Shown one piece after another: positions 33,069-42,740 of a DNA stretch of 47,788 nucleotides (position 1 is the first letter of the stretch; every line of letters starts with the position of its first letter). Origin of the DNA: an uncultured Nitrospira sp. (GTDB lineage: Bacteria; Nitrospirota; Nitrospiria; Nitrospirales; Nitrospiraceae); NCBI GenBank assembly GCA_902500745.1, contig CABVRS010000009.1, forward strand, positions 1 to 47,788, written 5' to 3'. Both the position numbers and the translations under genes were made by a program. Under the pieces are notes generated by a model that ran no database searches, was not told where the DNA came from, and saw only the letters and a list, made by a program, of their open reading frames with translations.

Positions 33069-33692
33069 CTAAGAGCGCAGATCAGTAAAGAGCCAAGGAG
33101 CTTCCGTCTTTCGACGAGTCTCATAGGCTGTGATCGCATCCTCGTGTTGAAGCGTTAAACCGATCGCATCCAGCCCTCGATACAAACAATCTTTACGAAA
33201 TGGATCAATCTCGAACCGATAAGTAATTTTCTGAGGCGTCGTCACGGTCTGACGCTCCAGGTCCACGGTGAGCTGATATCCCACTGTGTTGACCGCCTCA
33301 TTCAGGAGCGCGAGCATTTCCTCTGCTTTCAATATTGCGGGGAGGATTCCGTTTTGAAAGCAATTATTATAGAAAATATCAGCAAAGCTAGGGGCAATGA
33401 GACAGCGGAATCCCTGATCCAATAAGGCCCACGGTGCATGCTCACGGGATGAGCCACAGCCGAAGTTGTCGCGAGTCAAGAGGATGGTTGCCCCCTGATA
33501 TCGAGGCTGGTTTAAGAAGAACGATGGATCGGGAGAGCCATCCGGCAGCTTTCGCCAATCAAAGAATAGGCCCTCGCGCAGGCCTGTGCGCTTGATGGTC
33601 TTGAGAAACTGTTTAGGAATGACTTGATCAGTGTCGACGTTGACACGATCCAATGGAGCGACAAGACCGGTCAGTATCGTAAAAGGTTGCAT
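33069..33692 (-). CDS. leuD: 3-isopropylmalate dehydratase small subunit
   Basis: This is the small (swivel) subunit of isopropylmalate isomerase, the second step of leucine biosynthesis. Conserved blocks: [40 protein letters not shown], and [16 protein letters not shown]. It has 207 aa, the usual length. It lies 54 bases downstream of leuC on the same strand and forms one operon with it. Confidence 0.95.
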   Translation of the reverse strand: MQPFTILTGLVAPLDRVNVDTDQVIPKQFLKTIKRTGLREGLFFDWRKLPDGSPDPSFFLNQPRYQGATILLTRDNFGCGSSREHAPWALLDQGFRCLIAPSFADIFYNNCFQNGILPAILKAEEMLALLNEAVNTVGYQLTVDLERQTVTTPQKITYRFEIDPFRKDCLYRGLDAIGLTLQHEDAITAYETRRKTEAPWLFTDLRS

Positions 33693-33746
33693 GTTGTGTA
33701 TCCCCTTATCTCGATAAGCGAATGTGCCGTGTAGGATCTTAAAGGA

Positions 33747-35150
33747 TCAAGGCCAGTGTCTGATATCGACAAAGTGGCCCTCAATCGCCGCGGCGACCGC
33801 CATGGCCGGAGACACGAGGTGAGTTCGCCCTCCAGCACCCTGGCGTCCTTCGAAATTGCGATTGCTCGTTGAAGCACAGCGTTCGCCAGGCTTCAGCACA
33901 TCGGCATTCATCGCCAGACACATGCTGCATCCTGCCTCCCGCCATTCAAATCCGGCCTCACGAAATACGTGATCGAGCCCTTCAGCCTCCGCCTGCTGCT
34001 TGATGAGCCCAGATCCTGGCACGACCATGGCGTGCACGGTCTTCGCAACTTTCTTGCCCTTCGCGAAGCTGGCGGCAAGGCGAAGATCTTCAATTCGAGA
34101 ATTAGTGCAGGAACCAATGAACACTTTATCAATCTTGATATCGGTGATCGGCATATTGGGGGATAGACCCATATAGGATAAAGCCCGTTCGGTAGCGTCT
34201 CTCGATTTCTCATCGACCATCGTCCGTGGATCTGGCACATGTTCATCGACACCACTCACCATACCAGGACTCGTTCCCCAACTAACCTGAGGGGCGATGC
34301 GTTCGGCTTGTAGCGTGACGATTGCATCATACTTCGCATCAAGATCAGTCTTGAGGTCTTGCCATGCTTGGACAGCCTGCTCAAACTGATCTCCCTTTGG
34401 AGCGAGTGGACGTCCTTTGATATAAGCAATCGTCTTGTCATCAGGCGCGACCATGCCGGCACGAGCGCCGCCCTCGATCGACATGTTGCAGAGGGTCATG
34501 CGGCCTTCCATGCTCAGTGAGCGAATCGCCTCGCCGGTGTACTCAATCACATAGCCGGTCCCACCTGCCGTTCCGATTTTTCCGATGATTGCCAGAATAA
34601 TGTCCTTAGCTGAACAACGGTCTGAAAGCACCCCATCGACGCGGATCTCCATTGTCTTTGGCCGCTTTTGCACTAAACATTGAGTGGCCAAGACATGCTC
34701 TACTTCACTGGTCCCGATTCCGAAAGCCAACGCGCCAAACGCCCCATGGGTGGATGTGTGTGAATCACCGCACACGATCGTGGTGCCGGGGAGGGTAAAC
34801 CCCTGTTCAGGACCAATGACATGAACGATGCCCTGGCGGATGTCACTCATATTGAACAGGGAAATCTGAAAATGGTTGCAGTTATCTTCAAGCGTTTGAA
34901 TCTGAAGAGCGCTGACTTGATCCAGAATTCCCAGACGGCGGTCTGTGGTCGGAACATTGTGATCCGGCACAGCGAGTGTAGCGGTGGGCCGCCGGGGGTG
35001 CCGTCCGGCCAGTCTCAATCCCTCAAACGCTTGAGGGGAAGTCACTTCATGGACTAACTGGCGATCGATATAGAGCAAGGTTGTCCCATCGGATTCGGCA
35101 CGAACGATGTGGGAGTCCCAAATTTTGTCAAACAATGTTTTGGCAGCCAT
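33747..35150 (-). CDS. leuC: 3-isopropylmalate dehydratase large subunit
   Basis: This is the [4Fe-4S] catalytic subunit of isopropylmalate isomerase (467 aa). Cluster cysteines are in FIGSCTNSR and GCSMCLAMN (CxxC). Substrate-binding blocks [20 protein letters not shown] and the early [10 protein letters not shown] are intact. ATG 35150 is chosen because a GGAGTAGTA ribosome site lies just upstream; a longer frame from GTG 35186 lacks similarity. No leuA, leuB or T-box leader is visible in the window. Confidence 0.95.
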   Translation of the reverse strand: MAAKTLFDKIWDSHIVRAESDGTTLLYIDRQLVHEVTSPQAFEGLRLAGRHPRRPTATLAVPDHNVPTTDRRLGILDQVSALQIQTLEDNCNHFQISLFNMSDIRQGIVHVIGPEQGFTLPGTTIVCGDSHTSTHGAFGALAFGIGTSEVEHVLATQCLVQKRPKTMEIRVDGVLSDRCSAKDIILAIIGKIGTAGGTGYVIEYTGEAIRSLSMEGRMTLCNMSIEGGARAGMVAPDDKTIAYIKGRPLAPKGDQFEQAVQAWQDLKTDLDAKYDAIVTLQAERIAPQVSWGTSPGMVSGVDEHVPDPRTMVDEKSRDATERALSYMGLSPNMPITDIKIDKVFIGSCTNSRIEDLRLAASFAKGKKVAKTVHAMVVPGSGLIKQQAEAEGLDHVFREAGFEWREAGCSMCLAMNADVLKPGERCASTSNRNFEGRQGAGGRTHLVSPAMAVAAAIEGHFVDIRHWP

Positions 35151-35267
35151 TACTACTCCTGCGTGGTTTAGTAAGAAGGAGGCCACATTATACAGAGAAG
35201 GACCATGCGGTTGACAAGGCGTCTGTGAGCCTTGTCCCGTCTTGCAAGACGTGCTACCACAACGCGT

Positions 35268-35738
35268 ATGAGTCCCTCACAGTGGAACCGACCCCATATC
35301 ATACAGTGGAGTCAGCGACTACTGGATAGCTATTGCCTTTGGACAGGTCGAGAGCTGATCGAACGAACAGGTGATACGACCCAGCATGCGCGGGTGCTAT
35401 TTGAAGCCTCCTTTGTCGTCGTCTCACATGGGGTAGAGCCTGATCCGATCTTGAATTACGGAAACCAAACGGCGCTAGACCTTTGGGAGCTCCCCTGGGA
35501 TCAATTCATCACGACGCCATCTCGGCTCACAGCTGGGCCAGATGACTGGGCCGAGCGAGGGCGTATGCTGGAGCAAGCGAGGGTGAATGGCTACTTTGAT
35601 GGATATCGTGGGGTCAGAATTTCTTCAACGGGCCGGCGATTTCTAGTCGAACAGGCATTGATCTGGACTGTGATCGATTTAGCCGGCAGACCGATCGGTC
35701 AGGCAGCGACTTTCTCACATTGGTCGAGGATAAAGTGA
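35268..35738 (+). CDS. MEKHLA domain protein
   Basis: This is a small cytosolic protein made almost entirely of a MEKHLA domain, related to PAS folds: [20 protein letters not shown], then [20 protein letters not shown] and [27 protein letters not shown], and [19 protein letters not shown]. This family often binds small ligands or serves as a sensor, but its role is not established. ATG 35268 begins just before the domain; a TTG at 35232 would add twelve residues. It diverges from leuC and converges on bcsS, with stops one base apart. Confidence 0.82.
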   Translation: MSPSQWNRPHIIQWSQRLLDSYCLWTGRELIERTGDTTQHARVLFEASFVVVSHGVEPDPILNYGNQTALDLWELPWDQFITTPSRLTAGPDDWAERGRMLEQARVNGYFDGYRGVRISSTGRRFLVEQALIWTVIDLAGRPIGQAATFSHWSRIK

Positions 35739-35739
35739 G

Positions 35740-36441
35740 CTAAAAGGGGAAATACACTTCAACTCCTCCATACCCACCGCTATGGAAAGAGGTGCTATTC
35801 TGGTATCCGCCCTTTACAAGAAAGAACACCGTACTGATCGGCACTTCCAAGATTGGGCCTGTCTGTACCGCACGAAATTCTCCATTACCCATTCCGGCAA
35901 TATCCCATCCTGCATAGAGGAGACAGCAACCTTTCTCGGACTTGTACGTTAGTAATTTCCCGCGCAGACGGCCCCAGAAGAAATTGTCGAGATCGGCATA
36001 GGATCCTATTGCATGAAGGCTGCCTTTCTCATGCCAGTACAGCGCTTCAAGTTGTCCGAAGACTCCGACCTGATGGTCAACCCTCGAGCTTGCATTTAAC
36101 CGATCTTCCTCGATTCGGCGCAGCTGCGGACCTGCAAGTGCCATGAACGTCCACCTGCCGAGTGACTGGGAAATTCCAAGGGATGGGACGACAAACTGGA
36201 CGTTGGCATCCAACAGTTGCCCGTTGCTTTTGAAGCTATATCCAAGGCCTGCCGTCATCGCCTGTGCAAAAATGGTTGTGCCACCTGACATTAGCAAGAT
36301 CGGTGTCCGCACGCCCAAATAACCAAAATATTGACTCTTATTGTCGATCTGAAATCCAGTGAACACATCGCCTGCCTGTGTACGAGCTGGTAAGAGCATC
36401 AGGACAAGTGTTGCCAGTAGGAATGACCTATATCGCGCCAT
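35740..36441 (-). CDS. bcsS: Cellulose biosynthesis protein BcsS-like beta-barrel
   Basis: This is a 233-residue exported protein with signal MARYRSFLLATLVLMLLPAR. The mature sequence opens DVFTGFQIDNKSQYFGYLGV, typical of BcsS. Alternating beta strands and a terminal aromatic strand (GGVEVYFPF) suggest an outer-membrane barrel. BcsS is a poorly characterised partner of cellulose-type synthases; the bcsA-like gene lies upstream on the same strand, supporting the call. Confidence 0.72.
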   Translation of the reverse strand: MARYRSFLLATLVLMLLPARTQAGDVFTGFQIDNKSQYFGYLGVRTPILLMSGGTTIFAQAMTAGLGYSFKSNGQLLDANVQFVVPSLGISQSLGRWTFMALAGPQLRRIEEDRLNASSRVDHQVGVFGQLEALYWHEKGSLHAIGSYADLDNFFWGRLRGKLLTYKSEKGCCLLYAGWDIAGMGNGEFRAVQTGPILEVPISTVFFLVKGGYQNSTSFHSGGYGGVEVYFPF

Positions 36442-36506
36442 CGGTTTTCCCCCTCTACGGAGTCCATGTGAAACCGAACAACAGCGTGGCGGCCTAATGA
36501 GCGATG

Positions 36507-36716
36507 TCAGGCCCTAATAGGCTTCGCGGTAAGCTTGTCGTGCTTGATATAGAATAGTGCACACCGCAGATAATCAGGAGAAAAATCAGAAAATAGGACG
36601 GCACATCCGTTCGAGGACACGCCCAGAATGGTTTCCTTCTCGGATCCTATCATTGGCGAAGATGCTGTGCGTTGTCTGTGACTCTTCTTGGCAGATGATC
36701 CATCGGACTGAGTCAA
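36507..36716 (-). CDS. Small hypothetical, possibly a PilZ-like fragment
   Basis: A 69-codon frame between bcsA and bcsS on the same strand. The stretch ETILGVSSNGCAVLFSDFSP resembles the DxSxxG part of a PilZ domain (VSSNG), but the RxxxR motif and the rest of the barrel are missing. It could be a decayed or minimal regulator of the synthase, or a chance frame. Confidence 0.3.
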   Translation of the reverse strand: MTQSDGSSAKKSHRQRTASSPMIGSEKETILGVSSNGCAVLFSDFSPDYLRCALFYIKHDKLTAKPIRA

Positions 36717-36788
36717 GTTAGTGGTCGGTGAATCAAGTCGATCAAAAACATATCGCAGGATGGAGGGCGATTCGGGACACGATATGGC

Positions 36789-39098
36789 TTAGGACCGTCT
36801 CCAGTGCTTCTGGTGTAATTCTCTCCAGTGCTGTTCGCCTCGTTCGATGCTCTCGACTCTGAAACGAATACAGCTCGCGCGAAGGCGGTGCATCACCGAT
36901 ACAGGACTTACTTTAAGGGTGATACGAGGCAGTTCTAATAAAGCTCCGACTAACGAGTCGTTCGGAACCGAAGGGAAGAGGACACTCACGCCGGTGAAGG
37001 ACATATCTTCCACCTTGCCGGACAACAAGGACTTCGAGGTATTTAACCGACAAGAGGTTTCATGAGGAACTCGTAGCATTCGGCGTCGCTCCCAGTTGAA
37101 GGATCTCCACGGAGCGGTCAGAGCATATAGGAGTGATCGTAGACTGCTCGCTATACCGGGTTGGAATTGATACGTCTCTTCCCAGGAGGCAGGATCACCA
37201 AAAATCTTGTCAACGAGCACCTCTCTCGTCGTCTCATCAAGCCCTTGGAACTGAACTCCGGCGCTCACGCCACCGGATGACATCCGTTCCTGTCTCATGA
37301 TTCGACCAGGCAATCGTACGATCGTGCCCTGAGAGGAGGTTAAAAGGAGGGTCACGGTGTCGCGCGCGGTAAACACGGGATGTTCAAGTGATAATGCGAC
37401 GCCGTACTCATTAATGTTGAGAATGCGGGCAGGGACGGAATTGTCATCGAGAAACAACTCGCTCGCAAAATCTCGATTCAGTCGGAATGCCTGTCGGCCT
37501 TGTGTCTGTTCGCTGGCCACGAACATTGCGATCATCAGCAGCAAGAGATTGATGGATCCCCAAAAAAGACTGACTGGGAGACCTGGATCTCCAGTGCCGT
37601 GGCGAAGGTTCTGAATCCCCACTGTCAAACCTACGACCAACAATCCGAACGTCAATAAGTGCGGCCAGGTCAAACTCAATTCAGTGGACGTGTTTCTTCC
37701 AATCCGTTGTCCTTTCGGTGTCACCTCGAAGACGCGCTCTTTCCGGGGTGTGACAAGGGCCTTCAGGGCGACCCAGGTGAGCGCGAAGCACATGGCGATT
37801 TCATAGATGTCTGACCAGAATGGGTTGCGCGAGCCTCGGCTTACCGGACGCATGACAAGTGCTGATGCGATATAGAAAGAAAAGAAATGAAGGCCAAGCA
37901 GTACGACATCGGCATGAATTGGTGGAGTCTGGAATAAGAGGCTAGAAAGCGGAGCGACCAGACAAATAAGGCGGGGAAGACCGAAAAAGAAGTAGAAGAT
38001 CGATCCGAAATAATCCAGTCGCTGTGATAAGGTCAGGCCACGTTTGGTAAGGGGATTGTCACGGAGGAGGACCTGAATGCAACCCATGGCCCACCGCTTT
38101 CGCTGCTTGAGGTAACCCTCAAACGTCTCCGGCATCAGACCGGCCGACAGCACACGATTGAGATAGCAGGATGTATACCCCTTCGCATGCAGGTTCATGC
38201 TCGTGTGGATATCTTCGGTGATCGTCTGAGTTTGGAAGCCACCGATCTCCTCAAGGGGTTGTCGTCGGAAGAGACCACCGCTGCCGGCGAAGAAGGCGCT
38301 GTTATGCGCGTCCCGCCCGGCTTGTAAGGAGCGGAAGAACAATGCCTGCTCGTTCTTGACGAGTTCACCTACGCGCAGATTTCGTTGAAAAACATCGGGA
38401 TTGTAGAAGTGATGGGGAGTCTGAACGATGGCTACTTTTGTGTCATCAAAGAATCCGACGGTCTCTTTCAGAAATGTACGAGCAGGGATATGGTCAACAT
38501 CGAACACGGCGATGAGGTCGCCGTCGGTCAAGCGTAGAGCATGGTTGAGATTTCCCGCCTTGGCATGGCGGGGATGATCCGGGCGTCTGATATAGCCGCA
38601 TCCCAGTGCGGACGCCATCTTCTTGGCTTCAAGGCGGCGGCCATCATCGAGAACGTACACATTGAATCGATCTCTGGGATAGTCCAGTGATAGACAGCCC
38701 ACCAACGTTTGCCGCAAGAGGGACAGCGGTTCATCCACGACTGTGACCATGATGTCGACGGTCGGGTAATTCGTGATCGGTGCCGGTTGGCGGTCGGTCG
38801 GTGACCAGGATTGATAGGTAAAGAAGCAAAATTGACAGAGTCCGTACAGTTCGGCGAGATAGACGGTCCATCCGACGACGAGACTGCTCACGTCGTCGGT
38901 AGGTATTGTGTAGAGTGCTCGCCAGACCATGTAGCGGATATACAAGAGGAGGCTTAAGCTCAGGACCCACCGACGCCCTTGGTTTTTCTTGAGGAGCAGC
39001 CCTATGGCCAAAAGCGCTAGAGCAGATATTCCTGCTGCGATAGGAGTGTCGAAAAAGTTGTCTATCAGCGTCATGTTGAATATAGCCCTGAGGAACAC
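36789..39098 (-). CDS. bcsA: Cellulose synthase-like glycosyltransferase BcsA with two PilZ domains
   Basis: This is a 769-residue inner-membrane GT2 processive synthase. N-terminal transmembrane helices are followed by the catalytic domain with YVLDDGRR, DVDHIPARTFL, TITEDIHTSMNLHAKG (TED base) and QRKRWAMG (QxxRW); more helices follow. The C-terminal part has two PilZ-like domains: one with RQAFR and a degenerate NINEYG, and a final one with RRMLR and canonical DMSFTG. Cyclic di-GMP binding would relieve gating of the active site. No bcsB, bcsZ or bcsC is present nearby, so the polymer and export route are unclear. Confidence 0.88.
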   Translation of the reverse strand: MFLRAIFNMTLIDNFFDTPIAAGISALALLAIGLLLKKNQGRRWVLSLSLLLYIRYMVWRALYTIPTDDVSSLVVGWTVYLAELYGLCQFCFFTYQSWSPTDRQPAPITNYPTVDIMVTVVDEPLSLLRQTLVGCLSLDYPRDRFNVYVLDDGRRLEAKKMASALGCGYIRRPDHPRHAKAGNLNHALRLTDGDLIAVFDVDHIPARTFLKETVGFFDDTKVAIVQTPHHFYNPDVFQRNLRVGELVKNEQALFFRSLQAGRDAHNSAFFAGSGGLFRRQPLEEIGGFQTQTITEDIHTSMNLHAKGYTSCYLNRVLSAGLMPETFEGYLKQRKRWAMGCIQVLLRDNPLTKRGLTLSQRLDYFGSIFYFFFGLPRLICLVAPLSSLLFQTPPIHADVVLLGLHFFSFYIASALVMRPVSRGSRNPFWSDIYEIAMCFALTWVALKALVTPRKERVFEVTPKGQRIGRNTSTELSLTWPHLLTFGLLVVGLTVGIQNLRHGTGDPGLPVSLFWGSINLLLLMIAMFVASEQTQGRQAFRLNRDFASELFLDDNSVPARILNINEYGVALSLEHPVFTARDTVTLLLTSSQGTIVRLPGRIMRQERMSSGGVSAGVQFQGLDETTREVLVDKIFGDPASWEETYQFQPGIASSLRSLLYALTAPWRSFNWERRRMLRVPHETSCRLNTSKSLLSGKVEDMSFTGVSVLFPSVPNDSLVGALLELPRITLKVSPVSVMHRLRASCIRFRVESIERGEQHWRELHQKHWRRS

Positions 39099-39262
39099 TT
39101 CCTAACCATCGCCTTGATGGGTACCACCCTATTACGAGACATCGAGTCGGCCTAGCCCTACGGATGTGGAGCAGCCTTTCGAGGGAGGCAGATCAACATA
39201 TTGATCGAATTAAGAGTTTGGTTCTCTAGGTAGAATGAGGCGGTTTGCTTAAGAAGGGGGGA

Positions 39263-39877
39263 TCAAGTCCAAAGTTCAAGTGGACCATGGTTGGCGATAC
39301 CGTGGAGTAGATCGTGTGTTGAAAGGATACCGACTAGACGGCGGGTGGTATCCAAAACGGGAACGGCATGAATGTGTTCATCCAGCATGACACGAGCAAC
39401 TTCTCGAATCTCCGTCATAGGAGTTGAAGAGATCACTCTGGGAATCATGATTTCGGCTAATCGCCTTGCAGAAGCTTGGTTACTATCACCAGCGGTGACC
39501 AGCTCAGGTACGTGTCGCAGCAGATCACGATGAGATACCATTCCAACCAGAGTGCCATGCAGGGAAGTGATGGGGATGTGATGGAACCCCTTTTGCGACA
39601 TGAGCATCCAGGCGTCGAGTAACGTACCGTCTGAGGGAAGAGAAAGGACCGGGGCTTTCATTAAATCCCGTGCAAGCACTGCTGGTTTTGGATGTGGTGG
39701 CTGGGCGCTCTGTTGTTGGTAAGCGGTCTGTGCAGCCAAGGCTGAATGATCCAATGAAGGAGAATGTTGACCATGGCGTTCACCTTGCCACACAGGTTCA
39801 ACCGCATGAGGCCGTGAGCTCGGTAGTCGTACAGGGTAGGTCTCTGTGATTCCATTGACTGCGAGAAAAATAGGCAT
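39263..39877 (-). CDS. Two-CBS-domain protein
   Basis: This is a 204-residue cytosolic protein: a low-complexity N-terminal arm (about 65 residues) followed by a CBS pair. CBS1: LMKAPVLSLPSDGTLLDAWM to GMVSHRDLL; CBS2: MIPRVISSTPMTEIREVARV to LVGILSTHDLL. CBS pairs bind adenosine nucleotides and regulate partner enzymes or channels; the partner is not encoded beside it. ATG 39877 with an upstream GGGG is preferred over the TTG at 39892. Confidence 0.82.
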   Translation of the reverse strand: MPIFLAVNGITETYPVRLPSSRPHAVEPVWQGERHGQHSPSLDHSALAAQTAYQQQSAQPPHPKPAVLARDLMKAPVLSLPSDGTLLDAWMLMSQKGFHHIPITSLHGTLVGMVSHRDLLRHVPELVTAGDSNQASARRLAEIMIPRVISSTPMTEIREVARVMLDEHIHAVPVLDTTRRLVGILSTHDLLHGIANHGPLELWT

Positions 39878-39892
39878 CCGGCAACCCCTCAA

Positions 39893-40315
39893 CGCCTGTA
39901 TCGGAACTTTCGGGAAATACTTAAACAGGCGCTGCAGGAAACGTTCGGCATGAAAAAATAGTACAAGAAGTGAGCGGCAGCGTGACGAGAATCGTATTTA
40001 TAGTACATCTGATGCTGGGCAACGACATGTTCGATTGGTCATGCGCGGCGTCGACCGGTGGGGAGTCGGCGTGGTAAAGCTGGGATCCGAATAAGAAAAC
40101 TCCCCAGCCCTTGTGGTTCCTAATTGGTTGCTTCCGTTTTAACCCCTGTGATATAACCAGCCCCGTATTACGTGATCAATTGTAACAGGGATTATGGGTC
40201 TCATATAGAGACGAAAGGTACACGTTACAAGAACGCCTGCACGTCCTCCAGACTTCGGCGATACATATTCAAAGCCTCTATATCATCTCTTCTTTATCTT
40301 GCAAGGGGGGTAGTC
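39893..40315. other. Long intergenic region upstream of the cupredoxin
   Basis: These 423 bases between the divergent CBS and cupredoxin genes contain no supported gene; an open frame from 40172 is not protein-like before the signal peptide. A strong AAGGGGGG ribosome site (about 40303) ends it. The length suggests regulatory DNA for the cupredoxin, but no motif was identified with confidence. Confidence 0.4.
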
Positions 40316-40792
40316 ATGGGCAAGTCAATGTTGGCAATTATCCTCGGCCTTGGAATGGTGTTGGCCGGGGTTTCGAGTTCGTATGCGCTTCAAGCGGGTG
40401 GTGTCGAAATCGGCGATCTAGAATCTGGGTCCGTCGTCGGACAGCCGTTTAAGGAGCTAACTGTCGATGCCTCGTTCTTCGCCATAGAAATCGGCAATAT
40501 GAAGGTGTGGTATCCTCCGATGACCGTCATCGATTTTAAGTCGCGTCCAGGCTCGCCGGTCCTCTTGAAAGTAACGAATAATGCAACGGCCGAGCATGGA
40601 TTTCATCTGAGCGCAGCCGTAAATCAATCGGCACCAACTGTTCTGGATACCAAGCTGGTGCTGAAGCCAGGGGAGACGCGGTACATTGGCGTTCCAACCA
40701 GCGATTTGTTCTACGCATCCGGAAATGTTCTTGAATACCGCTGCCACTTGCATCCAGGCCATGTCGGCGGCAAGTTGCTCATGCTGAAGTAA
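40316..40792 (+). CDS. Exported cupredoxin-like copper protein
   Basis: This is a 158-residue protein with signal peptide MGKSMLAIILGLGMVLAGVS cleaved after SYA. The C-terminal domain is a cupredoxin: an upstream histidine in AEHGFHLSA and the ligand loop YRCHLHPGHVGGKLLML supply Cys and His ligands typical of type 1/CuA-like sites. It is probably a periplasmic electron carrier or copper-handling protein; this group has many cupredoxins. ATG 40316 has a strong ribosome site. A perfect terminator follows 26 bases after the stop. Confidence 0.78.
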   Translation: MGKSMLAIILGLGMVLAGVSSSYALQAGGVEIGDLESGSVVGQPFKELTVDASFFAIEIGNMKVWYPPMTVIDFKSRPGSPVLLKVTNNATAEHGFHLSAAVNQSAPTVLDTKLVLKPGETRYIGVPTSDLFYASGNVLEYRCHLHPGHVGGKLLMLK

Positions 40793-40817
40793 TATATCTC
40801 AGCTAAAATAGTCATAG

Positions 40818-40860
40818 AAAAGGCCTCGGTGAGACTCACCGAGGCCTTTTGTTTTTAAGG
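40818..40860 (+). terminator. Strong bidirectional terminator (perfect palindrome)
   Basis: AAAAGGCCTCGGTGAG followed by one base and its exact complement forms a 33-base palindrome (40818-40850) ending in TTTTGTTTTT. It separates the cupredoxin (+) from the ferredoxin (-). The A run on the left provides a U tract for the opposite strand as well. Confidence 0.9.
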
Positions 40861-40875
40861 CGGGCCGATCATATG

Positions 40876-40913
40876 CAGAAGGCCCCAGTTCCTATAGAAA
40901 CTGAGGCCTTCAC
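40876..40913. other. Second hairpin next to the terminator
   Basis: GAAGGCC and GGCCTTC flank a nearly complete inner stem CAGTT/AACTG, giving a stem-loop at the end of the reverse-strand ferredoxin gene. No T run follows; it may stabilise the mRNA end. It shares AGGCC cores with the terminator 25 bases away. Confidence 0.45.
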
Positions 40914-40933
40914 AACACGAATTCAGCAACGAA

Positions 40934-41281
40934 CTAGTTTCTTACGCCACTCCAGATTTTCGCAGAATCGATCTCCTTATCAGGATTTAAAGTCTTCGCC
41001 TTTTCAAGAAGTACATCCGTTGTTTCAGGATAGGCGGGGTCTGAGATACAGCAATTATCAACAGGACACACTGCAGCACACTGGGGTTCATCAAAGTGAC
41101 CAACGCACTCGGTGCAGCGATCGTGGGCAATGACATAAATGTTGTCGCCGACACCTTGTCCATCACCGACATGGTTACCTTTAGTCTCGGCATCGCTTCT
41201 GGTCTCGAAAATTGCTTCATTAGGACATTCCGGCAGGCATGCTCCACAAGAGATACATTCATCGGTGATCAATAAAGCCAT
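40934..41281 (-). CDS. 2[4Fe-4S] ferredoxin (YfhL-like)
   Basis: This is a 115-residue ferredoxin. The first cluster motif CISCGACLPECP is canonical; the second is CTECVGHFDEPQC followed by AAVCPVDNC, with the extended CxxCx8CxxxCP spacing of YfhL/AlvinFdx-type proteins with low potentials. An insertion between motifs (about 28 residues) and a C-terminal helix are family features. It is cytosolic and transfers electrons to an unknown partner. Confidence 0.9.
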   Translation of the reverse strand: MALLITDECISCGACLPECPNEAIFETRSDAETKGNHVGDGQGVGDNIYVIAHDRCTECVGHFDEPQCAAVCPVDNCCISDPAYPETTDVLLEKAKTLNPDKEIDSAKIWSGVRN

Positions 41282-41501
41282 GACCCAAGCCTCCTTCTCA
41301 CTCCGAAAGACTATGCGATATTGACAAGTTCACTCCACTCCCACCATAGTGCGCAGGTCATCGTAAAGAGGAGTGTAGAGCGGCATTTTATTCTGCGATT
41401 ATTTTCCAAGTCAACAGAACGTAATTCGGTTAGAAGGCCTAGCTTGTTGATGACCATGGGCCATTGGGCCCAGCGGCATATGAAATTGTCGGTTGTTACC
41501 A

Positions 41502-42002
41502 ATGTCAGCTAGTCAGGCACAAGCTGGAGACCGGGAGCAGCGAAACAAGCGGATCATCATGATGGTCCTGCTTGCACTTCTGCTGATGAGTGCATCGGTC
41601 TTCCTGGGCGAACGCAAGGAATCAAGCATCATTGTCGTGACGTTCCCTAGTGGAATTCAGCTCGAAGCTGAAGTGGCGGACACTCCTGAAAAGTTGCTCT
41701 TTGGACTGGCCTTCCGCGATACATTGCCTTCGAATGGTGGGATGCTTTACATTTTTGAACAGAACGGATTGCACCGTCTCACGACGAGAGAGTATCGATT
41801 TCCGGTCGATATGCTTTGGATCGACGAGAGTCATCATGTCGTCCATATGCTGGAGTACGCGGAACCGTGTAGCAAAGACCCGTGCCCATTCTTCGGGCCA
41901 CCACCTGAACCTGCTCGGTATGTGATACAGGCGGAATCGGGATTCATTCAGAAGGCAAAAGTCGCAAAAGATGACGAACTCAAATACACCCTCCGCATGT
42001 AG
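41502..42002 (+). CDS. DUF192 family protein, membrane anchored
   Basis: This is a 166-residue protein with an N-terminal transmembrane segment (RIIMMVLLALLLMSASVFLG) and a DUF192 domain: LEAEVADTPEKLLFGLAFRD, NGGMLYIFEQ, FPVDMLWIDESHHVVHMLEY, and PARYVIQAESGF. The domain probably faces the periplasm; function is unknown. ATG 41502 is chosen; TTG 41493 is an alternative. 41282-41501 contains no convincing gene. Confidence 0.85.
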   Translation: MSASQAQAGDREQRNKRIIMMVLLALLLMSASVFLGERKESSIIVVTFPSGIQLEAEVADTPEKLLFGLAFRDTLPSNGGMLYIFEQNGLHRLTTREYRFPVDMLWIDESHHVVHMLEYAEPCSKDPCPFFGPPPEPARYVIQAESGFIQKAKVAKDDELKYTLRM

Positions 42003-42024
42003 ATGCTGAGGAGCATGAATAAGG

Positions 42025-42351
42025 ATGAGTAGGATGAATGGGTTTCAGAAAGTTGCGCAGGTTGAAGAATTGCCGCCCGGGAAATCAAAGATGGTTACAA
42101 TCAACGATCGGCAGATTGCACTGTTCAATATAGAGGGAAAATATTACGCGATTCATAACAGTTGCCCTCATGAGGGGGGACCGCTCATCGAGGGGAGGCT
42201 TAAGGGATATGTCATCGCCTGTCCGTGGCATGATCTCGCGTTTGATATCCGAAACGGCCAAGGGACTGATGGCGGTGGATACTGTGTGGGCAGCTACGAG
42301 GTTCGGGTTGAGGGGCCGGACATTCTGATCGGTCCGCGTAGGAAAATATAA
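42025..42351 (+). CDS. Rieske [2Fe-2S] protein
   Basis: This is a 108-residue soluble Rieske ferredoxin. Cluster ligands are in CPHEGG (CxH) and CPWHDLAFD (CxxH), separated by 17 residues, and the domain covers the whole protein. Such small Rieske ferredoxins serve as electron donors for oxygenases or assimilatory enzymes; none is adjacent. ATG 42025 is followed by a further ATG at 42034. Confidence 0.9.
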   Translation: MSRMNGFQKVAQVEELPPGKSKMVTINDRQIALFNIEGKYYAIHNSCPHEGGPLIEGRLKGYVIACPWHDLAFDIRNGQGTDGGGYCVGSYEVRVEGPDILIGPRRKI

Positions 42352-42397
42352 GCAAAGAAATGAACCACGGCGACGATCTTCACGAGCAGGAACAGAC

Positions 42398-42736
42398 GTG
42401 AGCCATTCTAGTACAGACCGCAACCCAACTCTGGATGTCGGCGATTATCGCAAGGTCATAGTTGAACAGCCGTTCATCATCCATCTGTGGGAGGACCGGA
42501 CCAGAGGTGAACAGTGGGTGCCTGCGTATGACACAAAAGGACTTGCCCTCCTTAGCGATGAATTCCTCCGCGTTGCAAGTAATAACGCGGTGGAGAACGG
42601 GCAACGCAGCTTTGAGCTCAAGGCCGTCCGGCCAGGCGTATATCAGCTGGTTTTTGAAAAGCGCATGGGATGGAAATTTACCGCCGAAGAACGTCGAGTC
42701 TTCAGAATAGACGCACAGCCATCCACTGGGAACTGA
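42398..42736 (+). CDS. Chagasin-like (I42) protease-inhibitor fold protein
   Basis: This is a 112-residue protein starting at GTG 42398. Strands DVGDYRKVIVEQPFIIHLWE, LALLSDEFLRV, RSFELKAVRPGVYQLVFEKR and MGWKF resemble the chagasin-type cysteine-protease inhibitor fold, in which G-x-Y-x-L-x-F-E-K-R-x-W is the last conserved strand. The N-terminal NPTTG-like loop is not clear and there is no signal peptide, so inhibition is doubtful. The stop lies four bases before the transaminase start. Confidence 0.5.
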   Translation: MSHSSTDRNPTLDVGDYRKVIVEQPFIIHLWEDRTRGEQWVPAYDTKGLALLSDEFLRVASNNAVENGQRSFELKAVRPGVYQLVFEKRMGWKFTAEERRVFRIDAQPSTGN

Positions 42737-42740
42737 GGTC

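Noticed and set aside
41311..41502. 63-codon frames on both strands between ferredoxin and DUF192 genes
   Set aside because: The two frames overlap each other, show no domain and lack clear ribosome sites.
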